This document shows positions 33,386 through 42,800 of a stretch of DNA of 64,000 nucleotides, one piece after another. Each line of letters begins with the position of its first letter. Within the stretch, counting starts at the first letter, position 1. Origin of the DNA: Amyelois transitella (Eukaryota; Arthropoda; Insecta; Lepidoptera; Pyralidae); contig NC_083512.1 of the NCBI RefSeq assembly GCF_032362555.1, positions 9,784,001-9,848,000 of the forward strand, written 5' to 3'. The translations under genes were made by a program, and so were the position numbers. The notes beneath the pieces were generated by a model, which saw only the letters and a list, made by a program, of their open reading frames with translations, did no database searches and had not been told where the DNA came from.

Positions 33386-33906
33386 TCAATTTGCAAATAT
33401 TGTAATGTTTAGGTTTTTGATATAATATCAGCTTATATATGCTTACTCTTCTCATAAAAAATCCTAAGTACAACTTAGCGGTAGTTGTGCGAATATATAC
33501 ACAGTGCCACCTCTTGAGTACCTACTTAACGATTGACCAAGTATTTGTGTAACATATAATAACACGTTATTCAGGATATTATGTGTAGCAGTATATCCAG
33601 TATCTTAGCCGACAGGAAACGGAACTATGAAACAAAAAGGCTTAGCTTTACATAAAGGCTAATCGCCACCACGATTATGCCTTCCTGGTAGGTTTGAGTT
33701 CATTTCACTCACTTTCTACCGTGATTGGAGGCTTCAGGTCTACAATTAAGGCACCTAACCTGAACTGCCTTGCTACTAGGTAATTAGATGGATATTACTA
33801 TGTTTTAAATAAGTACAAACTGAAATATAGGTATATCTCTTCTTTTCATGAGTAGCGGTCGCGCGATCAAGATGCAAAAGTTTAAATATACATTTATATA
33901 AAGATA

Positions 33907-34166
33907 CATACATACATACATATACATATGGTCACGCCCATATCCCTTGCGGGGTAGACAGAGACAACAGTCTTGAAAAGACTGAATGGCCACGTTCAGC
34001 TATTTGGCTTAATTGTAGAATTTAGATATAATTGCTGGCCCATCGCCTAAAAATAAGAATCCCAAGTTTATAAGCCTACCCCTTAGTCGCTTTTTACGAC
34101 ATCCATGGGAAAGAGATGGAGTGGTCCTATTAATTTTTGGTATTGGTACCGGGAACCACACGGCAC
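33907..34166 (-). mobile_element. Rep-A copy, full length with 12-bp TSD
   Basis: Reversed full copy flanked by perfect TATATAAAGATA duplications at 33895-33906 and 34167-34178. Confidence 0.9.
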
Positions 34167-34384
34167 TATATAAAGATATAAAGTTTATAATATATATAAT
34201 TCTCTTACCGCTACTTTAAATATGACATAATGAATGGTGAAGTATACCTAGTGATTCTACTCATACCATACTTACTATATCATTCGTAATATTTCGCATT
34301 TGTTTGTCAAATAAATGTTCAATTGATTAATTTATTTACCTATTCTAATTTAAGTAGCGTCTTTTATTTTGTTTACCGATGATT

Positions 34385-34460
34385 TAGATGTGTAACCACG
34401 ATATAGGGGTTACCCTGCAAAGGTTGTGGAGTTCAAAGCGGTAGTCTCTTTATGTAAAAA
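34385..34460 (+). repeat. SINE-B fragment
   Basis: GATGTGTAACCACGATATAGG and GGTTACCCTGCAAAGGTTG correspond to the SINE-B body. Confidence 0.45.
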
Positions 34461-34639
34461 GCTCTTACTTATGTATAAGAAAATATAGTGAAGAAACGAC
34501 GCATTCAGACACTGAATTAACCAAGATTTCCTATATTTAGCTCCTATCTAGTTTGGTGAGTCTGTGAGGCTAATTACCATTTGAGCATAGAGGTAAAATA
34601 GAATATATAACTGTAAAATATAATAAATAACTGACATAC

Positions 34640-34772
34640 CAACGCACAGCTCTACTCTTTGGGTCAGAAATTTGAAATTTGCCATGAAGTTTCTTTACTT
34701 AGTCTAAAAGAAATTAGACGGATTTAGGTAAATATCGTTTACGCGGGCGGAGTAACGGGCGGGCTCTAGTAA
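34640..34772 (+). repeat. LINE 3' end (CGCGGGCGGAG...CTAGT type)
   Basis: ACGCACAGCTCTACTCTTTGG, GAAATTTGCCATGAAG and TTACGCGGGCGGAGTAACGG then GGGCTCTAGTAAA. A related end is at 48255-48393. Confidence 0.45.
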
Positions 34773-35136
34773 ATATATATACTTACACGGGAAACAATCC
34801 TATATAGAAGTTCAAGACGGGTCTAGGGATATTAACTTTTAATTTGTTCACCAGGACGGCCCATATAAAAAATAAATTTCCACGTAATTGCAATTCCATT
34901 TTCAATTAATGAGTAAAGTTCCTTGTCGCTGATTGGCCAAGATTGTTGTCTCGTCAGTTTTTGCTGAATAATCTATTGGTCAGTGATCATCAATATCACT
35001 TTTCTAACATGCGTGCGTCTGGAAAACATTAACTCTCACCACTGATGTGTTCTCTATGGAACTTTGTTCTAGATTTAAAATTATCGACTTATTTATATCA
35101 ACAAATAGGCATTAATCACATTTTTAGTCCTTAAAG

Positions 35137-35430
35137 CCGTCAAGTCTGCCGTGTGGGAACCACACGGCAGACTTAACGGCTTTAATACCAAATAGAAAAA
35201 AGAATAGGACCACTCCATCACTCTCCCATGGATGTCGTAAAAGGCGACTAAGGGATAGGCTTAGAAACTTGGGATTCTGTTTTGGGCGATGGGCTAGCAA
35301 CCTGTCACTATTTGAATCTCAACTCTATCATTAAGCCAAATAGCTGAACGTGGCTACAGTCATTTCAAGACTGTTGGCTCTGTCTACCCCGTAAGGGATA
35401 TAGACGTGACCATATGTATGTATGTATGTA
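35137..35430 (+). mobile_element. Rep-A copy with fold-back 5' end and 14-bp TSD
   Basis: Flanked by perfect TTTAGTCCTTAAAG at 35123-35136 and 35431-35444. Instead of the usual TGCCGTGTGGTTCCCGGC start it opens with an inverted duplication of GCCGTGTGG (35147-35175). The remainder is full length with a (TATG)n tail. Confidence 0.9.
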
Positions 35431-35512
35431 TTTAGTCCTTAAAGGAAGACAGAAAAAATAATCTCGATAAATAGGTTGGTATCGTAGATTTGGATGGATT
35501 GACTTACCACTA

Positions 35513-35720
35513 GTCCATATCTTTCCTATGAATATCGTAAAAGGCGACTAAGGGAAAGATTTATAAACTTGGGATTCTTATTTTAGGCGATGTCACTATT
35601 TGAATCTCAATTCTATCATTAAGCAGCGAACAGCTGAACGTGGCCTTTCAGTCTTTTCAAGACTGTTGGCTCTGTCTACCCCGCAGGGGATAAAGACGTT
35701 ACTATATGTATGTAGTTGGC
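35513..35720 (+). mobile_element. Rep-A copy, 5'-truncated
   Basis: CCTATGAATATCGTAAAAGG to ACTATATGTATGTAG with a small deletion around the CTAGCAACC block. Confidence 0.75.
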
Positions 35721-36795
35721 TTCAAACCAGCGGTGTTTACAAGAGCGAAGCAGACAATGCGTGAAGAGTCCAGCACAATTCGTTTAGCGCTGGTTAATCA
35801 CCGTCTTTAAGCCATTAGTGGTTTTTACAATGCGGTAAACTTGCGGCGAGCGGTAACTCAACCGAAAATACGCTGAAATTTATCAATTACCACGATTATT
35901 TGGAAAGCTAGTTAGACCGAAAAGAAAGTTAATAAATGTAATAAAAATAACCTTATGAAATTAGGAAGAGAAATTTTTTATTTGTTTTAATAAAATACCT
36001 ACACAGATTTTATTTTTTTAAAGTCAACGGAAAGTCTTATAAAATTAGGACTCCTCGTTTAGGCGTTATCGTCACTCCTAATTTCAATACCATCACTAAG
36101 CCATGCGTAAACAGTGAGTAAAGGACAGTTATTATGTGTGTAGGTAAATTTTTATTTGACACTGCAACGGTGCATTTTGAAAAGTATAAAAAGCGCTTTA
36201 GCAAAAATAAATGTAAATAAGTATTTAGGTTTATTACTTAGTGCATGTAACTTTGGATTGCCGAAGGTAAAGCTAGGCTTGTGGTTGAATTTTAAACTAT
36301 AATATATGTAGAACTAACTTGTAGGTATACTTAGAAATAAATTTATTTTAAAATATTATTTATAAAATTAAATAATATCTTAAAAATTTATTTTGCAAAA
36401 ATGGGAAAATGATAAGAAATATGTTCTTAATTCAAGTAGGAAGACAGATCTTAGATTCTTAGTAACTTTTTACGATAGTAAATACTATTCAGTACCAAGT
36501 GGGGGTTGATATAAGAGGCACGATGACCTATTTTGCGTCACAACTAGAGAATAACCGCCGTGATAGCGGGCGACTGACGTTTACGCGCGTTTTTACGGTT
36601 CCATTTTCAAATGAACAATCTATTTTTGCATTCAAAAATTCTTTTTGGTTTGTTTGTCTCATTTATTGGTTTTAAATTATTTTTTTAGACTGAATATTAT
36701 GTGTTAAAGTTATTTTAATAGTTTTAAAGTGTTTCCCGAATATGTGAGAATTGACTGGTGTTCTTTTTTGTGAATTTATTGGAGACGTTAGCAAA

Positions 36796-36804
36796 ATGTT
36801 AAAG
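36796..36804 (+). CDS. Gene 2 coding exon 1
   Basis: Three codons (MLK) followed by the donor GTATGT. Joined in phase 0 to exon 2 it gives a convincing signal peptide. Upstream (about 36530-36795) lies a CpG-richer stretch that probably contains the promoter and 5' UTR. Confidence 0.7.
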
Positions 36805-39800
36805 GTATGTACACCTAACTAATTACATTTAAATTTCTAGTCAAATATGCCACTGTCATAGTGAACTTTTAAGAGGAGAGAACACAGTTGATACATTTGA
36901 ATAATTTAAGAAATTTCTGCTAAATAAGAAGCATCTTCGATTTACAGAACGTTCTTTGTACATATATTGAAATTAACAATGGAATTATACAAATAAAATA
37001 AATAACAATTTACTTTTGACAATGTGTATTTTTCCCTAAAATGTTAACTGATGTCTCATTAATTGCTTTAGTTTTATTTGATCGAATTAAACATTTGTAA
37101 GTTTGTTACGACATTTAAATAAAATATCTATTCTATTATTCCTCCACAAGAAGCCCACAATAACCTATATCTTTAAAAAGTAAAATTATCCCCTTACAGT
37201 AGGTAATAAGTATATTTATAGAACGGAATCTTGACTGGGTGCGACCTATTTAAATAAGAGAAAATATAATTTACATGACATAAGTTGCTTTGCTTTGATC
37301 GAATCGGTCAGGAGTACCTACCTACTTTTAACTGACGAGCTCACATGAAAATATGGATGATGCCAAAGAAGTAGGATGAACGGATCTGACTACCCCTTCT
37401 GGATGGATCTGGTAGATTTCAATCTTGTAAATACATTTTAAATTAAATTATTGCAATGAAAGAAAAAGCGAAATGAAATAACAGATGTGATTATGAATTA
37501 TTAATTTTACAAATTTAATTTTTTATAATAAATATTCCAAAATTGTTGACTTTTTCTCAGTTCCTCTAGAAACGGAAATTTAAAGATACGTAATTACTTA
37601 TCTATGGAACATTTTTTTAAAGAAATGTTCTATCCTTTGTAATTTATGGATTACGCTTTTTAAAGTCTGTCACAATAACAAGCAAAAGCTTTTTTTCAAA
37701 ATATTTTTTAATAATTCATATGGAGCATTACCTACCTATAGTCTCAAATTACCGTTCAAAGTCATTTTTTTCTACTATTTCTTATAACCTTATTATATTT
37801 ACATAGTTGTATTCTGTTTGTTTGTTTGTAAACTCTTTATTGCACATAAAAATTAATATAAAAAATTAAAAAAACAGTTATTGGATTTAGAAGATTACGT
37901 TACAATGGCAGACTGTATCCCAAATGTTATGTGTGATAATAAAAAAAAATTTTTTACTTATTTACCTATATCAAGGGTTGCTTAACCTCAACGATAAGTA
38001 AACACCTTAGTATCATTACCACAGACCTTTGAAGGCAGAGAGTCGGCCAAGACCGGTTCTCCTAGGTTTCACATCCAGTATAGTACAAGTAGGTACCAAC
38101 GGGTTAGAAGTCCAATAACATTTAATGCGCATTTTTAAATGTGTTCTAGGAAAATATAAGGATTATGTTTGATTAACCATGTTATTTCTTTTTTAGGCGA
38201 TGGGTAAGTAAAAAAAAAAATAGTTTGAAAGCCTATCCCTTGGTCGCCTTTTACGGCTTGATGGTAAAGATATGGAGTGGTCCTATTCTTTTTTCTATCG
38301 GTGCCGAGAACCTCACGGCACATTCACCAGTATTTACCACTTTTGCAGTCTCATGTGCAGTGCCGTGTGGTTCCCAGCACTAATACAAAAAGAATAGGAT
38401 CACTCCATCTCTTTCTCGTGAATGTCGTAAAAGGCAACTATACTTATAAACTTGGTTTTCTTTTTTCATGCGATGGGCTAGAAACCTGTCACTATTTGAA
38501 TCGCAATTCTATCATTAAACCAAACAGCTGAAGGTGGCCTAACGGTCTTTCAAGACTGTTTGTTGGCTCTGTCTACCCCGCAAGACGTGACCATCCCATA
38601 TCATTTTGAATAATAATGTATATGAGGCCTCAATGTTTCCGTGTAATAAATAAAGCAGAACGATAACGGTGCTCGCAGTCTGATTGCTGGGTAGAAACTG
38701 CAGTGTTTCAGTCGTAAATATTACGGTTACATACATACATACAGTCACGTCTATATCCCTTGTGGGGTAGACAGAGCCAACAATCTTGAAAATAGTGATG
38801 GGACGCATTCAGCTGTTTGGTGTAATGAAAGAATTGATATTCAAATAGCGACAGGTTGATAGCTAAAAAAAAGAATCCCTAGTTTCTAAGCCTATGTCTT
38901 AGTTGCTTTTATGACATCCATGGGAAAGAGTTGGAGTGGTTCTATTCTGTTTTGTTTTGGTGCCGGGAATCACATGGCTAATTTCAAATATTTTTTAGAT
39001 TTTCATGACTGTTGGCTCTGTCTACCCCGCAAGAGATATAGACGTGACTATATGTATGTATGTCCTATGTCACCCTTCTCTGGTTGGTCTTACTCTAAAG
39101 TCGCGATAACCACACGGAAACTTTATAAACTAAATCCAATTAATATTCACTTAAACCCTGCTTTTATCATTAACATGATAGTATTACTTAGCATCGTGAG
39201 AGCTGGTAATTATCTTCATGACATGTTGATACCAAGTAATGATATTGCTAAGATTCTCTGCTAGAAACCAGTAGATCAAAGTGGGTTCTAATGACCTGAG
39301 GCTACTGAAGCATCCTGGTTTCACATCACAAAAACTAATGGACTAAACGGTCGCTTCCTTCATATACTATCTAGGTAAAATAGTACCTACATGCATTAGG
39401 CTCAATGATGGTATTACATACATACATACATATCACATAGTCACGACTATATCCCTCGCGGGTTAGACAGAGCTCACAGTCTTGAAAAGACTGACAGGCC
39501 ACGTTCAGGTTTTTGGCTTGATGATATAATTGAAATTCAAATAGTAACAGGTTGCTAGTCCATCATCTTCTAGAAGAATCTCAAGTTCATAAGCCTTTCC
39601 CTTAGTCGCCTTTTATGACATCCGTGGGAAAGAAATTAGTGCTAGGAATCACATCCCAGGTTAGAAATATTTACGAGAGAGTAAAGAATGTGGATGAAGC
39701 GAAAAAAGTATGCAAGTGATTGTAGCAAGTGGAATGATTTAGCCTCTTTTATATACATAAACCCACCCTTCCGGAAAAGAGGCATACATATATAAATATG

Positions 39801-42800
39801 TATAGTAGCATCACGAAAACCATATACGATGCGCCGGCACATAAGAAGACCAGAATACATTACTGTAATTCAATGCAATGCTATTGAACTTCATAACGCG
39901 ATGTTATTGAACTGATGAATGCACTTTACATGCGCACAGGCCACTAAACTTGTCGTTTTCGTTCGCAATCGTCCGTGACGTGTTTCACTCATGAATGGCT
40001 CGTTGCATGATCATTTATATCATCATGATGATCATTTATATGATCATTATTATAGCGCGGTATGTCTTTGCGAATACAGATTGTGAGAGAAATTCCTTGC
40101 AAATGTAGTATTTTTTTTTAAATTTATTTAGATCTTATTGTATTTTCATTGTGGAGCTACTAATCACATAGACATACCTATAGGATTTATATTCTATTCT
40201 GATTTCTATAGGTATGATTAGGTTTTAAAACTTTAACTACCCCATACAAGTAATGAGCTTGATTGACTATAAAAAATCGTATTTAATTAATACATTCGGG
40301 ACACATGACACAGATAAAGCTATCCCCAAAGTAAGTCCGAGACTTGTGTTAAGGGATACATGATTGAAAAGGGATTGAATGATTATTTGTTTTAGATATT
40401 ACAATATATAAAAAGATAAACATCCAAAACCCAGGGCGATCAGAAAAATTTATTTTTCCATTTATGACCTGACCCGGGATCAAACCCTGGACTTTTGGTA
40501 CTTTTTTTACATAATAGATATATTCCCGCCGAAATTTTCCATGGAAATACAGCTGAGTGAACGTGGTCGCAGCTGCCTACATAAAATTACTAATAGCTTT
40601 TCACATGCTACCATCCCTCATCCGTGTCCTTGCCTATACATGTAAACATAAAATCACGCCTCTTTCCGGAGGGGTAGGCAGAGATTACATCTTTCCACTT
40701 GCCACGATCGCTGCCTTCTTTCGCTTCATCCACATTCATAACTCTCTTCATGCAAGCTCGGCTCCCTCCGGAAATTAGGAGTATGTAAGTAATTTTGTGT
40801 ATTTTCAATACTATTCATAAATAAAAAATACCATTCATATCATCGGTGCAAAAAAATAAACTCGAGAAACAAACTGCCTTGCGCTCCATCTAAAACCGGT
40901 CCTACCATTTCTCTTTGAAAACAGTTCTCAGTAAACGTTCCCATAAGTAATAGTTACAACATTTACATGACTGTCTGAGGCTGGGCAAATTGTAGGTATT
41001 ATATTGACGTTACGTTGTTACTTTCTGCTACATTTTCTAGGAATGTTTGCGTGTTCGGTCACTGCATTTCGAAGTGACTGATATGAGAGGCTTTTCACGA
41101 ATGTTGTCTCCTCTCTTTTATTATTTACGATAGAAATTAATAAGAGAAGGACTTAATAGATCTTTTAAGATATCTCGGATTAGACTCCGGACCACAAAAA
41201 TTGGATTTATGCGGAGAATATCATTCCAATTTCTCTACTCCGGTTGCACATCGGCTGAATCAAAGAATACGCGTCCAAATATCCAAATTCGTGTCGAATT
41301 TAATATTCTGCAATTACGGGGATATATTTTATATCCTCCACTAACACTAGAATGTTTAGTTTATCACTAGGAAAAAGCAAAAAAACCACAGCAGTCAATC
41401 AATTCATCGATTCGTATGAAACCTCTGCCAATGAATATGAACCTCCAGAGTTTACTTTTGTTAAAAGATTGGATCATAACCGGCATTGACTTAATACTGA
41501 ACAGACATAAGTACCTACTGCTAAACCATGATCGAATATGCGTTGCGAAAGGTTGCGGAGATCAGACAGAAGTCAGTGTAAGAACCTTATTTATCCAATT
41601 CAGGATCATGGGCGCACCCTGGGCTTCTCTTCGGAGAGGTGGAGAAGGAAGAGACATAAGTACTTACACCTAAAATTTTTAAGCCAAAAATCCTTTTCTC
41701 TCCACAGCTACATTTCTACCTCACGCTATGCTCGCTGACACAGGCGGCTTACTTCAGCCGAATGGCCACAGTGAACAGGATCCGAGGACCCTCAGTCTTC
41801 AGGCCAGGAGTCAACATGCAGAGCTTACAACGCCAGCCATACCCACAGCGATTTGTCCAAGCTGCTTCTCATAGGGCACCATACGTTGTGTATAGGAATC
41901 CACCACACAGGTTGGTACTTCGTTATTTGTATGTTTTGGGATACCTCTAGGTATGTAAATTTTAAGTTTTATGGACAAATTCTTATTCACTTCTTGTGTC
42001 AAGGGATACATACAATTCTGGGCATAGACTGCATAAAAACTATTAATACTTGAGTTTCAAAGTCAAATGTAATCACCCCTTTTCCTCAGGTATGCTATGA
42101 AGCATTACGCCCCAGCGACTCGGAACGCCTACCCGCCAGGGTGGAAGACCACAGCGCGTCTGCCTCCAATGTCCCCGGTCACCCCGGAGTACGAATTCAT
42201 CAGGGCAGCGTCGGCCCCCACCAATTTACGCGCAGAAGCAACAGGTTGATTCTGCAGCCGGTTTAATGGCACCCTTCTTTTACTGTTTCTTTTTGATGAC
42301 TGCAAAATCTGTAGAGTTTTACATTAATCGATAACAAAACTCTTGAAAACATCCTTGATATTAATACAAAAATAACTGAAACAATTTTGATGAAATTTGG
42401 TACAGAGACAGAGTTAATACTGAGGAAGACGTTGCAAGAAATTTAACCCGTATATCGCAGCTCATTTGTTTGGCTTTTATATGTCCTTTAAATATATTCT
42501 TATTTGTTCTACTCAAAACACAAATTTCTTTTCAGTACACGTCGCACAATTATTATTTTCTTGTCCGTCTACAGTGATAAACCAAGATGTCTGTTTTTTG
42601 AATTCCTATAACGACAGCATGAAATCAAAAACTTTGAAAAGTTCATGAGCAAAGTTTAAGTTAGTGTCGTATATGATCCTCACAATAATGACCATGATAG
42701 AAATCAGTCCGTTGATGATAAAGAAAATGCTGTCATAGAATATTCAGGTGAAACATTGGAATAAAATTCGTTAAGCGGTAAGCAAGCGATCCTGACAGTT

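Larger units (their letters stand above)
36805..41707. other. Gene 2 intron 1
   Basis: 4.9-kb intron, holding the repeats listed between 37.8 and 41.7 kb. Outside these it is AT-rich with nothing recognised. Confidence 0.6.

Noticed and set aside
33907..34166. Rep-A as a Helitron or MITE
   Set aside because: TSDs of variable length and a simple-repeat tail are present; no terminal inverted repeats or CTRR end with insertion between A and T were found.
38911..39264. 117-codon frame on the + strand
   Set aside because: Its first half is translated Rep-A sequence, and the rest has no support.
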